A DNA stretch of 60,621 nt, taken from positions 1 through 60,621 of the forward strand of contig DASVPR010000032.1 in the NCBI GenBank assembly GCA_036389485.1, in the 5' to 3' direction. The translations under genes and the position numbers were made by a program. Shown piece after piece: positions 46,274-55,741 of the stretch (positions within the stretch are counted from its first letter, which is position 1; the number at the start of each line of letters is the position of its first letter). The DNA is from CADCVT01 sp036389485 (lineage in GTDB: Bacteria; Actinomycetota; Thermoleophilia; Solirubrobacterales; Solirubrobacteraceae). Below the pieces are notes generated by a model. It searched no databases and was not told where the DNA came from. It worked only from the letters and a program-made list of their open reading frames with translations.

Positions 46274-46531
46274 CTACGCGATGAACGGGGTGTCATCGTC
46301 GCCGACGGAAGCAGCCATCTGCCTGCCGACGCTGGTGAGCTCCCACAGGTGACCGTTACGAGCAGCGAGACCGGCGGTCTCAAGCTCGCTGAGCCCCGCC
46401 TCCGCGGATTCGTGTTCGAACTGCTCGATGCGAACGGCAGCCGCGAGTTGGTCCCGCGTCAGGACGCGATGTTTCGAGAGCGCGAGCAACGCCACCCGCG
46501 CGTCCTGACCGAGCTCGTTGAATGACGTCAT
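46274..46531 (-). CDS. Small winged-helix DNA-binding protein
   Basis: An 85-residue protein with the pattern of a single winged helix-turn-helix: helix 1 DARVALLALSKHRVL, recognition region TRDQLAAAVRIEQFEHESA, and wing LETAGLAARNGHLWELTSVG. It follows the nuclease-STAND gene by 48 bases in the same direction, so it is probably co-transcribed and a candidate regulator of that gene. Confidence 0.6.
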   Translation of the reverse strand: MTSFNELGQDARVALLALSKHRVLTRDQLAAAVRIEQFEHESAEAGLSELETAGLAARNGHLWELTSVGRQMAASVGDDDTPFIA

Positions 46532-46579
46532 CGAGGCTGACGTTACGCCGCCCCGCGGACACGTTTCGCCAGCCGGCCG

Positions 46580-49500
46580 CTAGCTCGCTTCGGCGGCCTC
46601 GACCGCTTCGGCGAAGCGGTCCGCTGCGGTCTCAGGAGCGACGTCGAACTCGATTGCCATCGTCGACGCGCCCACTACTTCGCGGAAGACAGCGTCCGGA
46701 GTGTCCGTGAGTCCGGAGAGCATCGACGCAGCGATCGTGTCCTCGAGCGGCTCATCGCGATTCCGCGCGTCGATCTCCTCGTTCACGTAGGCGAGGATCT
46801 TCAGCAGAACGTCGGTGATCTCCGCGATCACCTCGTGCCCGCTCTCGTCAACGCGCGTCGCGAAGTGGTCGTGCGCGTCCTGAGCGCGAGCGGTGGCCGA
46901 TGCGAGCGCGGCCCTCTCTTCTGGATGGAGAGAGCGGCCGACGGAGACGGCGACGATTCCTGATGCCTCGGCGGCCGCGTCTATGCCGTTGCGCAGGGCA
47001 TCCGCGAGCTTCTCGTCGAGCACCGGCAACGGCAGCCCTTCGTATCCCCGGACGTCGTCCGTCGGACACACCGAGTCGTCGAAGACCTTGAAGCCCCCTG
47101 AGGCGATGACGCGGCCGAGGCGGACGGGCGCGATCACGAACCCGAGCCGATCACGGAGGAGCGGCCGGCAGATCACGGCGACGCGCTCTGCATCACCGAG
47201 CCAACGGAACATCGACTCCGATTCGATGAGGATGAGGAAGTCGTCGTTCGGCCACCGGAAGGAGTCCGGCGGACCCTCGCGCCTGATCACCGTGGCCTTG
47301 TATCCATCCTTCGCGAGCTGCCGTTCGACCCTGCGGGCTACCGCGGCCATCCGCGCGGCCGCCCTTCCTCGCGCGGCGGCAGCCGCCGCTGGCAGCCCGC
47401 TGGCCGCCGCGTGCCGCAGTACGACGGTCGTGGCCTTGTCGCCGCGCGCATGCTCGGCCACCACAGCATGAAGGTCGGCGAGCGTCTCCCTGAGCTGGGC
47501 AACCTCCTCGAGCGGGGGCTCGGCGAGCAGCCGCCAACGCCCCGGTTCCGCCAGCTCGTCGACCTTCTCGAGGATCTGTGGAAGCAGCGGCGCTACGGAG
47601 CCGGGCTGGAACAGCCTGACGATGAGGTTGTTCGCGATCATGTCTGCGACGAAGCTCGCCGGGTCGCTGAGTGGCAGATCGCCCTCCTCGAGCGGACCGG
47701 CGGTCTCGATTGCGATCGGCGCCGGCCGCATCTCAGAAGAAGCCTTGCTCAGGGCGAGCGCTTGGTCACGCAGCGGTTTGGTGGGGCGACGACCACGAAC
47801 CCACAGGTCGCCCGCGGTCCGCACGACCGCTTCCGACTGCCGAATGACGTCGCGCGCGACGTGCGCGTGCTCCGTGTCCGTCCGCGCGGCAACAGCCGCG
47901 ATGGCAGCACGGCCACGCGCACGGTTCCACGCAACCTCGGCTTGACCCGGGAGCGAGCGGCGCGGGATCGTCTTCTCGGCGACTGAGACGTCTCGGAAGC
48001 CAGCGACGGCGCCTGTGGCATCCAGCGCACGACACGCCGCGACATCGCATGACGGCACAAGCGCGCGCAGGTATTCCGCGATCCCGACAACGGCGCCGTG
48101 GGGGTCAGGCTGATGGGATGCGGCGACGTACGCGTACTCGGCGCTGGCAACGATCTGGCCGTCCTCGTCGCGGGCCAATCGCGCGTTGCGCACCCACGGC
48201 AGCTCGGCCTCGAGCCGATCGAGGAGCGCCTCCTCGCCGCCGAGCCGCTCGACGATGCCGATGGCGAGCGCCGGTGACGCGCCGTACGCGGCTTCGAGCA
48301 GCAGTCTCAACTCACGGATGGACGCCTCGCGGGCGAGGCCGGCCAGACCATCGGGGTCGACGGCGAGTTCACGATCCGATTCGCCCAGCGCGGCGAGTAC
48401 CAGAACGGCCGTGTCGATCGTCTGAATGTCGCCGACGATCGCCGACGCGAGGTCACCGAGGCGATCGACGAACGGTCCTCTGAGATCATCGGTGGGCAGC
48501 TCGCGAATACGCCTGATCGCGCGTTGCGTCGGAGCCGGGAATATCTCGGTGTCGCCGCCATGCAGGGCAAGGTGCGCGACGACGGCGACGTTCGTGAGCG
48601 GGACCCCTTCGCTTTCAAGGATGTCGCGCCACCCCTCGGTTACGCGGCGGAAAGCCGCCATCCGCAGGGCGTGCAGGACCGCTGCGAGAGCCTCAGGATC
48701 CGGCTCCGCGCGCAACCGGCCCACCGTCGCGTCCACGACGATGTCGTCAGGAACCGCTCCGCTGAGGAGAAGCCTCGTGAGGAAGGGATGCAGAGCCGGT
48801 GGGTGGAGCATCGAGATGGCCTGCTCGACTGTCCGTCCGAGCGTCGGCGGCGGCACCCGATGCACCGCCGTCGTGATCGCCTGTGACCGAAGCTCGTGCA
48901 AGCCGACCAGCCACCCGTCGCGCTCGGCGACGAGATGCTCGTCGGCCAGCCGCGACAGCGCTGCCTTCACCGCAGCCGGCTCGAGCTCGACGGCCGCTAG
49001 GAGACGATCGACGTCGACCGGCGCGCCGTACGCATTGGCCAGAGCGACCGGGGCCAGGATCCCGAGCTCGTCCGCTCGGCCCTCGACCACTCGCCGTTCG
49101 ACCTGCTGCGCGACCGTCTCGTCCAGTCGTTTCCCGCGCGTCAAGAGGTGGCCGTACTCGAGCAGAAGCGCGTTCGACGACTCGTACGCCTCGCGCCATT
49201 CGTTCCAGTCCGTGTCGCCGGCGTCCCGAAGCTCCTGCCAGAGCCGCTCCGCCAATGACTCGTCGAGCACCGGACGAACCTGCGCCGCGGCGTGAGCCGT
49301 CCTGACGAGCACGAGGTCCTCTTCGCGGCAGGCTCCGAGGACAAGCGCGCCAGGAAGCTCCCGCAGCTCCTCGGCCAGCATGTCAAACCCAGCCCGATCA
49401 TCACGCCCGAGGTCGTCGACCACGAACCCAACCGGTGTCTCGGCGGTCGGCTGAAGGCCCTTCACGAGGCGCACCATCGCCGCGACTTCGTCGTCTCCTA

Positions 49501-50482
49501 GCCGACGAACGCGATACCAACGGACTCGGTGGCGCGTCTCGAACGCCGCCATCCAGATCAGGGCGGACTTCCCCGCGCCCGAGGGCCCCACCGCAAGCGC
49601 GACACGTCGCGACTGCAGGCCCGCAAGGAGAGCGTCGGTCTCGCGGCGGCGCTCAGCGGGAAGGCCGGCTACGACGTGCCCGACGGTGACGTCGACGCCG
49701 CTGTAGAACCGCTCGTCTTCTTGGCGCGTTGCGAAGTCGACCAGCTCGCACGCACCGATACGGATCGCTTCCTCCAGTGCCGAGGCGTCGACGGCCTCCG
49801 TCACGTCATCCAGCAGCCGCGCGATGTCACCCACCGTCATGGCGGCCGGATCGCTGGCGCTTCGCCGACCGTTCTCGTCGGCAAGCCGGCCGAGCTCCGT
49901 GCGTAGCAGCGCGTGGTGGCCCGCGCACGTAGCGGGCGGTAGGCCCAGGCGCTCCGCGAGCAGGGAGATCGCGTGCGCCGGAATCGCCGGCATAACGACT
50001 ACGTGCGTGCGCGCGAGAAACTCATCGACGGAGAGCGGGCCGGCACCGAGCGCACTCGCGATCAGCTCGCGGACGCCGTCGTCGGCAACATCGACCAGCA
50101 CGCGATTCAGTCCGGTGGTGGCCCCTGTCAGGGGGCGCTCCAGGACGAGACCTGCACGCGAGCTCGAGTCTGCGGCCAACCGGCGGGCCAGCTCGCCCCA
50201 AGCGTCTCGAAGATCGGCGACCCTGAACTCGCCGCGGTGCTCGCGCCGCGACTTGGCCTGAAGGTGGAGGGAGTGGTCCTCGAGGTTGAGGGAGATGTCA
50301 TCCAGGCCCTCCGGGACGATCCGTCTGATCGGAAGCTCCCCGCGCCAGGCGAGCACGGCGAGCTCCGCGGCCACGGCGTCCTGGTAGCGAAAGCCGCGCC
50401 CGGCATGCGATCCCGATCGAGACGCCTCCCACAGATGATCCACACCATCGATCGTAGGCGCCGCCCCGGTCTGTTCCACCAT
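46580..50482 (-). CDS. Nuclease-STAND ATPase fusion (Avs-like antiphage candidate)
   Basis: I start at the ATG at 50482, giving 1300 residues; the upstream frame is low-complexity and would overlap the divergent gene. The N-terminal 90 residues form a restriction-endonuclease-like domain of the DUF4297/Cap4 kind: GRGFRYQDAVAAELAVLAW, then the acidic residues of PEGLDDISL and the Q-x-K of LHLQAKSRR (about 75-77). A P-loop ATPase follows, Walker A AVGPSGAGKSALIW (about 298-310) and Walker B VGFVVDDLGRDD, then a helical winged domain and roughly 700 residues of helical repeats. This order (nuclease effector, STAND ATPase, repeat sensor) is that of phage-recognising Avs proteins. The role is inference. 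Confidence 0.75.
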   Translation of the reverse strand: MVEQTGAAPTIDGVDHLWEASRSGSHAGRGFRYQDAVAAELAVLAWRGELPIRRIVPEGLDDISLNLEDHSLHLQAKSRREHRGEFRVADLRDAWGELARRLAADSSSRAGLVLERPLTGATTGLNRVLVDVADDGVRELIASALGAGPLSVDEFLARTHVVVMPAIPAHAISLLAERLGLPPATCAGHHALLRTELGRLADENGRRSASDPAAMTVGDIARLLDDVTEAVDASALEEAIRIGACELVDFATRQEDERFYSGVDVTVGHVVAGLPAERRRETDALLAGLQSRRVALAVGPSGAGKSALIWMAAFETRHRVRWYRVRRLGDDEVAAMVRLVKGLQPTAETPVGFVVDDLGRDDRAGFDMLAEELRELPGALVLGACREEDLVLVRTAHAAAQVRPVLDESLAERLWQELRDAGDTDWNEWREAYESSNALLLEYGHLLTRGKRLDETVAQQVERRVVEGRADELGILAPVALANAYGAPVDVDRLLAAVELEPAAVKAALSRLADEHLVAERDGWLVGLHELRSQAITTAVHRVPPPTLGRTVEQAISMLHPPALHPFLTRLLLSGAVPDDIVVDATVGRLRAEPDPEALAAVLHALRMAAFRRVTEGWRDILESEGVPLTNVAVVAHLALHGGDTEIFPAPTQRAIRRIRELPTDDLRGPFVDRLGDLASAIVGDIQTIDTAVLVLAALGESDRELAVDPDGLAGLAREASIRELRLLLEAAYGASPALAIGIVERLGGEEALLDRLEAELPWVRNARLARDEDGQIVASAEYAYVAASHQPDPHGAVVGIAEYLRALVPSCDVAACRALDATGAVAGFRDVSVAEKTIPRRSLPGQAEVAWNRARGRAAIAAVAARTDTEHAHVARDVIRQSEAVVRTAGDLWVRGRRPTKPLRDQALALSKASSEMRPAPIAIETAGPLEEGDLPLSDPASFVADMIANNLIVRLFQPGSVAPLLPQILEKVDELAEPGRWRLLAEPPLEEVAQLRETLADLHAVVAEHARGDKATTVVLRHAAASGLPAAAAAARGRAAARMAAVARRVERQLAKDGYKATVIRREGPPDSFRWPNDDFLILIESESMFRWLGDAERVAVICRPLLRDRLGFVIAPVRLGRVIASGGFKVFDDSVCPTDDVRGYEGLPLPVLDEKLADALRNGIDAAAEASGIVAVSVGRSLHPEERAALASATARAQDAHDHFATRVDESGHEVIAEITDVLLKILAYVNEEIDARNRDEPLEDTIAASMLSGLTDTPDAVFREVVGASTMAIEFDVAPETAADRFAEAVEAAEAS

Positions 50483-50507
50483 CCACCGCGCGGCGTACGG
50501 TGCAAGC

Positions 50508-51098
50508 GTGGATACCGCCGTCCTCACCGCGATTGTTTCCGGAGGCAGCGCCGTCGCCGGGATCGCGGTCGGCGGCGGCATCGACGTCTGGCAGCGGATC
50601 GACGAGCGGAGAGAGCGTCGGCTTGAGCAGCTCGAGAGCAGATTGGCGATGTTCGGTGCGGCCCTCGACGGGCTCGTGCTCGAGATGGAGTCGCTCCCGC
50701 CGCAGAGCCGCCGCGGTCAGATCCTCAGCGAGTGGCTCGCGCGCCGGATGCCGACGCTCGACTTCTTCGTCGGGCGTCTCGGTCGCGCACTCCTAGGCCG
50801 AAGGCTTTACGCGCTCATGGGCGACTTTCAACGCGCGGGCAACGCGCTCGTCGTCTCTGCGCCGCCGGAGATCGTGGTGGCGATGGAGCCGATCGGCGAT
50901 GCGCTCGGTGCGTTCTCCAAAGAGCCCGACAAATGGCATGCTCGGTTCGAGGAAGCACGTGCGGATTTCGCGGCGGTCGCGCGCATCGCCGCTGCCGGCA
51001 AGCTTCCTCGCAGGCGTCTGCGACGCCGCCATCGTCGCGAGCTACCGCCGATGCCGCAATGGATCCCGGCCGCGCTGGAATCGCCTGCCGAGAGCTGA
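50508..51098 (+). CDS. Divergent one-helix membrane protein with coiled coil
   Basis: Starts at a GTG 26 bases from the divergent STAND gene. The 196-residue product has an N-terminal membrane segment (VLTAIVSGGSAVAGIAVGGGI), a short charged coiled coil (QRIDERRERRLEQLESRLAMF), a helical middle and a basic C-terminus (RRRLRRRHRRELPPMPQ). The shared, very short divergent promoter suggests joint control. Possibly a membrane partner, but no family is recognised. Confidence 0.5.
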   Translation: MDTAVLTAIVSGGSAVAGIAVGGGIDVWQRIDERRERRLEQLESRLAMFGAALDGLVLEMESLPPQSRRGQILSEWLARRMPTLDFFVGRLGRALLGRRLYALMGDFQRAGNALVVSAPPEIVVAMEPIGDALGAFSKEPDKWHARFEEARADFAAVARIAAAGKLPRRRLRRRHRRELPPMPQWIPAALESPAES

Positions 51099-51102
51099 TT
51101 TC

Positions 51103-52041
51103 TCACTGGGCGTCTTCGGAGCGCCCGTACTCCTCCCTCAACCGCGCCAGCCGCTCCGCGGCGTCTTCGTAGCCAGCTTCACGTAGCACGTCGAGGAACG
51201 TCGCCGGATCGCGGCCCTCGAGCAGCCCTGTGGGCACGCCAACCAGTGCCGAAAACGTGTCGCGGACTTCGGGGCCGAAGAGCTCATCCGACGGCTTGAG
51301 CGTGAGCGTCGGTTGGTCGAACGGATCCACGTTCCGCTGCGGCCCAGTGACGTGCCAATAGACCGCGAGCCAGCGGTAGTACAGCCCGCCCTGAGGCTCA
51401 GACCACTGGCCAGTTCGGCGGTCGCGCATGACCCACACTGGCCGCAGGGCGAGAAACCCGGCCGCGGCAGCCTCTGGATCCTCAGGCGCGGGGGCCGAGG
51501 ACGTCAGCCGGAGCATCTCGACGACTCCCAGATCGAGGCAGAAGTCGAGCCGAAGACACGACGGATACGGCCCACCCGCCAAGAAGGCCAGCAACTCCTC
51601 GTCGAGCCGGATGGGACCTTCGAGTTCGTGCACGATTCGACAGACGAGGTGCTTCACCACGTAGCGCGCGAGGTTCGCGCTCTGCGCCCGCCATGCCGCG
51701 CCATAGACGCCTTCGAGGTCGACGCGCCGCTCGCGGAGGATCGCCTCCTCGTTGTCGACCAAGTGCGCCGTGAAGGCGTCCCAAGCACGATCGAACGGCT
51801 GGCTGCGTTGGTTGTTGCAGCGCGCGCAGAGCGATGCCGAGAACTTCATCAGGTCGCTCCCGGGTCCTCGGAAGTCGCGGCGCCCGTCGCCGCCGAATCG
51901 CGTCAGAGTCCGGAGCCCGGTATATGGCGGCTTGCCGTACTCGCGCACGAGGTCGCTGCGCTTCAGCTTGTGCTCGCGCGAGTCCGCTGGTGCGCCACAC
52001 CACCAGCAGCGGTCCGACTTCAGCTCGACGAACGACGGCAT
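51103..52041 (-). CDS. HNH-type endonuclease-like protein
   Basis: A 312-residue protein. The first 80 residues have the zinc-knuckle HNH pattern: CWWCGAPADSREHKLKRSDL (CxxC then His) and LCARCNNQRSQPFD (CxxCN). The remaining 220 residues are unassigned. HNH proteins of this layout occur in restriction-like and mobile contexts. Convergent with the membrane-protein gene at five bases distance. Confidence 0.65.
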   Translation of the reverse strand: MPSFVELKSDRCWWCGAPADSREHKLKRSDLVREYGKPPYTGLRTLTRFGGDGRRDFRGPGSDLMKFSASLCARCNNQRSQPFDRAWDAFTAHLVDNEEAILRERRVDLEGVYGAAWRAQSANLARYVVKHLVCRIVHELEGPIRLDEELLAFLAGGPYPSCLRLDFCLDLGVVEMLRLTSSAPAPEDPEAAAAGFLALRPVWVMRDRRTGQWSEPQGGLYYRWLAVYWHVTGPQRNVDPFDQPTLTLKPSDELFGPEVRDTFSALVGVPTGLLEGRDPATFLDVLREAGYEDAAERLARLREEYGRSEDAQ

Positions 52042-52081
52042 GCACTAGACGAAGCTACCGCGCGGGTTCGTGAACGCCGGG

Positions 52082-52603
52082 CTACCCGGCGACGACCCGC
52101 AGGATCGGGACTAGGTACGCCGGCGGGTCAGCGACTCGGCGTCCGCCGAGGTCAAGCACGAGCGAATCGAAGTGCGTCTCGACGGTGTGGGCCTCCGTCT
52201 CGCCGAACCGCGCGACCGCACGCGCTACCACCGCATCGACCGGCAGAAGAACGGACTCGGGATCGGGCGATTCCGCGCCGTCTGCGACCGCGCGGAGCAC
52301 CTCGAGCATGTCCACCCTCGTCGGCTCGCCGTAGTGCCAGATCGTCTCGCCAGGAAGCATCGCGAGCGTCGGCGCCGGACCTTCCGGCGGCCCGAACTCC
52401 TTGGACTGGCCCGTGTAGGCGAAGAGAAACCGCGGCGAACTCGGCGTCTGAGCCGCGAGCGCTTCCGCTTGTTCTCGCGTCAGCGCTCGGCCGATGCCCT
52501 GTACCGGCAGGGCGGCCCAGAATCTTCCTCCGCGCGGCGCGTCGTCGTGGGCGAGGACCATGAGCATGTAGCGGGACGTCGACACCGACGGCAAGGCTGG
52601 CAT
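52082..52603 (-). CDS. Hypothetical protein, 173 residues
   Basis: Starts at the ATG at 52603 (MPALPSVSTSRYMLMVLAHD); an internal ATG thirteen codons in is also possible. Soluble, with an N-terminal strand-rich part and a C-terminal region rich in Val and Asp (HFDSLVLDLGGRRVADPPAY). No family recognised. Upstream of the HNH gene in the same direction, 40 bases apart. Confidence 0.45.
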   Translation of the reverse strand: MPALPSVSTSRYMLMVLAHDDAPRGGRFWAALPVQGIGRALTREQAEALAAQTPSSPRFLFAYTGQSKEFGPPEGPAPTLAMLPGETIWHYGEPTRVDMLEVLRAVADGAESPDPESVLLPVDAVVARAVARFGETEAHTVETHFDSLVLDLGGRRVADPPAYLVPILRVVAG

Positions 52604-52639
52604 CCGCGGCAGATGGGAGCGTCTACGCTCCGGCTCTCG

Positions 52640-52942
52640 ATGGTCGATCGGCAGAGCTGCAGCGCTTGTGGGGGACTCGGCCGGCTCTCGACGCTCGACG
52701 AGCCGCCGGAGGCCCCCTACAGCGACGAGGCCGCCAAAGCCTGGACGGACTGCCCGCGCTGCAAGGGGACGGGCGTCGAGATGGCGACGCGGGAGTACGA
52801 GGTCTACTTCCGGTTCACCGACGAAGTCGACGCACGGAGCTTCATGGAACGGGCAGCCGACGACCCTGCCGTGAATCACCACGGGATTCGGGCGGTCGAC
52901 CCCGGCGACAGCCTGGCCGACCGAATCTTCCCGGGCCGGTAG
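52640..52942 (+). CDS. Small DnaJ-type zinc-finger protein (100 residues)
   Basis: Two CxxCxGxG-type knuckles, CSACGGLGRL near residue 7 and CPRCKGTGVEM near residue 38, form one zinc finger as in DnaJ. The C-terminal half reads EYEVYFRFTDEVDARSFMER, an acidic beta-helix segment. No J-domain. Divergent from the hypothetical gene at 52603. Confidence 0.55.
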   Translation: MVDRQSCSACGGLGRLSTLDEPPEAPYSDEAAKAWTDCPRCKGTGVEMATREYEVYFRFTDEVDARSFMERAADDPAVNHHGIRAVDPGDSLADRIFPGR

Positions 52943-52958
52943 AAGACCGGCCCTGATA

Positions 52959-53501
52959 TCAGCAGGCGACGATCAAATGGAACGGCAAGTCCGCCGCTGT
53001 ACCGCTGGCGTCGTACGTCTGCACACCAACACGGCCATCGAGCTCGCGGACCGTGACGCGTCCGGCCGGCGCGGTACTCGCGTCCGTCGTGCCGAGGGTG
53101 GCGGAGTACACACAGCCGCTCACGCGCTCCGCGAAGCCAACGACATAGTTGCCGGTGCTGCCGGCGTTCCCACCACTCGTGGCATTGCCGCGAACCAGCG
53201 CGCCACTCGCAGCCACTGCGGCGAAGAGCTTCGCGGCGGGCTGCCCGGCAGGACCCGCAGGGCCCGCTGGGCCCTGCTGACCGCGCAGCGCAGCGCGGGC
53301 TCGTCGACTCAGGTCGGTCAGTCCCAGCGAGCGATTCCTGACGTCGATCGAGCGGACGGCGTTCGTCTTGATCTGCGCGCTCCCCACGCTGTTCCGCGGC
53401 AGCGACAGCGCGGCGTACGAGCTGCCCCCGAGCGCGACGAAGACCGCGATCGTCGCCATCACGTTCGCGTAGGTGAGCCGGTCTCTGAGCCGTCCGATCA
53501 T
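52959..53501 (-). CDS. Secreted protein with collagen-like repeats (Thermoleophilia type)
   Basis: The 180-residue product opens with a segment (MIGRLRDRLTYANVMATIAV, then FVALGGSSYAALSLPRNSVG) that is widespread in Thermoleophilia exported proteins, and continues with a Gly-Pro-Ala triple-helix-like run (QGPAGPAGPAGQPA). The C-terminal 90 residues form a beta-rich domain with two Cys. Probably a surface protein. It is the clearest taxonomic marker in the window. Confidence 0.75.
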   Translation of the reverse strand: MIGRLRDRLTYANVMATIAVFVALGGSSYAALSLPRNSVGSAQIKTNAVRSIDVRNRSLGLTDLSRRARAALRGQQGPAGPAGPAGQPAAKLFAAVAASGALVRGNATSGGNAGSTGNYVVGFAERVSGCVYSATLGTTDASTAPAGRVTVRELDGRVGVQTYDASGTAADLPFHLIVAC

Positions 53502-53571
53502 GTCGTCCCTCCGGGAACGGATTGCGCCTGTCAGAACCCGAGAAGGCGCGGGTTGTACCGGGTTCGCCCCC

Positions 53572-55713
53572 TCAGAGGCCGCGGACTCTGACTTTGATCA
53601 CCCTTGAGACGCCGGACTCGTACGGGTACGTCGCCTCCCGCGGCACCGGCACACGGAACCGATAGGTCTGGACTCCATGTGTCCCATCGAAGCGGTAGTC
53701 GTAGCGCCAGAAGCCGCGCACGTCAGCGCGGGTCGTCGCGAACGTCCGCCACTTCCCGCGCAGTAGCACCTGGAGCTCGACGAGCTTGCCCTCCGGCGGG
53801 ATATCTCGTCCGCGCAACCGACCGCCGAGCTGCATCACCTCGCCGTTCACGAACGAGCGCCGGCTCGGCCGGATCGTGCTGCGCGCTCGCACGAGCAGCG
53901 CGACGCGGCGCGTTGCACTCCGGATGGTCGGGGTCCCGTTGTACCTGAAGCGCAGTGTCCGGCTGACGCCCTTCGGCGCTCGGTAGACGAAGCCACCGCG
54001 GCGGGTCGTCTTGACGGTGGCGACCACGCGCTCGGGCGCTCCCCGCCGCCGCGCCTGCGAGAAGACGAGGATCTCGGCGTCCTGGATCGGGTTCCGGTCG
54101 CGCGACAGGAGGCGGCCGCGGAAGCGCGCAGGGCGGCCGAACGGAACCCGCGCCTGCGTGCTGTAGCGGAAGCGGCGCACGCCTCGCCTCCGCAACCCGA
54201 CGCGCAACCGCGTCTTCAGCCGGATGGGCAACCTGACCGCCGCGCGCTCGCCGTCGGCTCGGTTCTCGCTCGTGCGCTCGTTCGCAGCGTGATCGACCGC
54301 GTACGCCCGAAGGTCGTAGACGCCATCCCGCAGCCCCTCGTCGTTGAGCCGCGCGCTCATGCGCCGCGTACCGAGCTCGGTCTCGAGCGGCTGCCACACG
54401 GATCCACGGTGCGGCTTGATCTCGATGTGACCACGAGCGACGCCGGAGCCGCGGTCGATGGCCCTGACGCTGACGAGCGTGGGGTCCGAAGGATCCGTGG
54501 ACTCGAACTCGAGGTCGGGCGCGAAGTCGTCGAACCGCAGATGGACAACGGGCGCCGCGGTACGCGAGTCGTGGTTCCCGGCCTCATCACGCAGCCAGAG
54601 CTTCATCGAATAGTCGCCCGGCCCAGGGAGCTTCAGGTCGGAGATCGACGTCAGTCCATGGCCAGAGCGGGAACCGCGGGTGCACTGACCGCCGTCTGCC
54701 GGGCAGAGCTCGTACTCGGCGCCGGCGACGGGCGCTACACCCTTCTCCGCGGGGTTCGTCCAGCTCAGATCGAAGTCGTTCTCTGCGCGCCAGCCGTCGC
54801 CGCCAGCCAGCGTCAGGTTCTGCGGCGGCGCCGGCGGCGTGTTGTCGACCAAGATGTCGCGCTCGCTCACGGTCGAGTTGCCGCCGGCATCGATCGCCTC
54901 AAGCGTGAGGCGGTGCTTGCCGTCCGGCTTGATCGCTGCGGTCTCGATCGTCGTAGCGAAGCCCTCCTGCGGACACGGCGCGCGCTGCGCGTAGTCGCAG
55001 GGCTTCGCGTTGCGCTTCACCTCGTTGCCGTCGATGCGGACGACGGTCTCCCGGATACCGGCGCCGTCGCCTGCGTCGAAGGCGACATCGCGTGTTCCCG
55101 CCATCCAGGTGTCGCTCCACAGGCCGCCGCGCTCGCCACCGATTCCCGGCCCGACGTCGTCGCGGATCCGGACCCGGATGTCCTTCACGTATACGCCGTT
55201 CTTGCTGTGCGAGCACCAGCTCGCGATGCATCTCGTCTCGAAGCGGACACGGGGATCGTCGACACCAACATCCCATCGGATCCAGCCCATGCCGTAGACA
55301 CCGCAATGCTCGTCGCCGCTCGGCGTGAAGCCCCAGACATGCCGACGGTCGCCAGCCACCAGCTGGGCGGTGTAGCGGCAGTCCTCCCGCTCGATGCGTG
55401 CGTCGAAGTGCATGCTCTCGACGACCGTCCCGGGCGGCGCCTCGAAGACCTGATACGCGCCGGCGAGCCAGCCACTCGTTCCGCTGTCGTAGTTCGACCG
55501 CGCGATGATCCCCTCGCCGCCGTGGAACTGGTGGTACGCAACCATGCCGGGATCGGCGAAGCTCGCAAAGCTCCAGCTCGGGCCGCCGAAGCCGTTGCAC
55601 GCCCAGACGTCGTAGCCGCCCGCGAACGCCACGTCCCGCGGCGGCAGAAGCAGCACGACGGAGGTCAGCAACACGAGCAGCGGCAAGCGGAACAACAGCG
55701 GCACGCGCGTCAT
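53572..55713 (-). CDS. Secreted Ig-like / cell-surface repeat protein
   Basis: A 713-residue exported protein starting at the ATG at 55713. Signal peptide FRLPLLVLLTSVVLLLPPRD; then a Cys-containing N-terminal domain (DVWACNGFGGPSWSF), several Ig/FnIII-like modules (VDNTPPAPPQNLTL; DDFAPDLEFESTDP) and a basic C-terminus with repeated GRLRGRDIPPEGKLVEL-like strands. Such proteins are abundant in Thermoleophilia and may bind cell-surface polymers. It follows the ECF sigma gene by 28 bases, so the sigma factor may control it. Confidence 0.7.
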   Translation of the reverse strand: MTRVPLLFRLPLLVLLTSVVLLLPPRDVAFAGGYDVWACNGFGGPSWSFASFADPGMVAYHQFHGGEGIIARSNYDSGTSGWLAGAYQVFEAPPGTVVESMHFDARIEREDCRYTAQLVAGDRRHVWGFTPSGDEHCGVYGMGWIRWDVGVDDPRVRFETRCIASWCSHSKNGVYVKDIRVRIRDDVGPGIGGERGGLWSDTWMAGTRDVAFDAGDGAGIRETVVRIDGNEVKRNAKPCDYAQRAPCPQEGFATTIETAAIKPDGKHRLTLEAIDAGGNSTVSERDILVDNTPPAPPQNLTLAGGDGWRAENDFDLSWTNPAEKGVAPVAGAEYELCPADGGQCTRGSRSGHGLTSISDLKLPGPGDYSMKLWLRDEAGNHDSRTAAPVVHLRFDDFAPDLEFESTDPSDPTLVSVRAIDRGSGVARGHIEIKPHRGSVWQPLETELGTRRMSARLNDEGLRDGVYDLRAYAVDHAANERTSENRADGERAAVRLPIRLKTRLRVGLRRRGVRRFRYSTQARVPFGRPARFRGRLLSRDRNPIQDAEILVFSQARRRGAPERVVATVKTTRRGGFVYRAPKGVSRTLRFRYNGTPTIRSATRRVALLVRARSTIRPSRRSFVNGEVMQLGGRLRGRDIPPEGKLVELQVLLRGKWRTFATTRADVRGFWRYDYRFDGTHGVQTYRFRVPVPREATYPYESGVSRVIKVRVRGL

Positions 55714-55741
55714 TCGGTCCTCCCGATCGACATCGTGCTCC

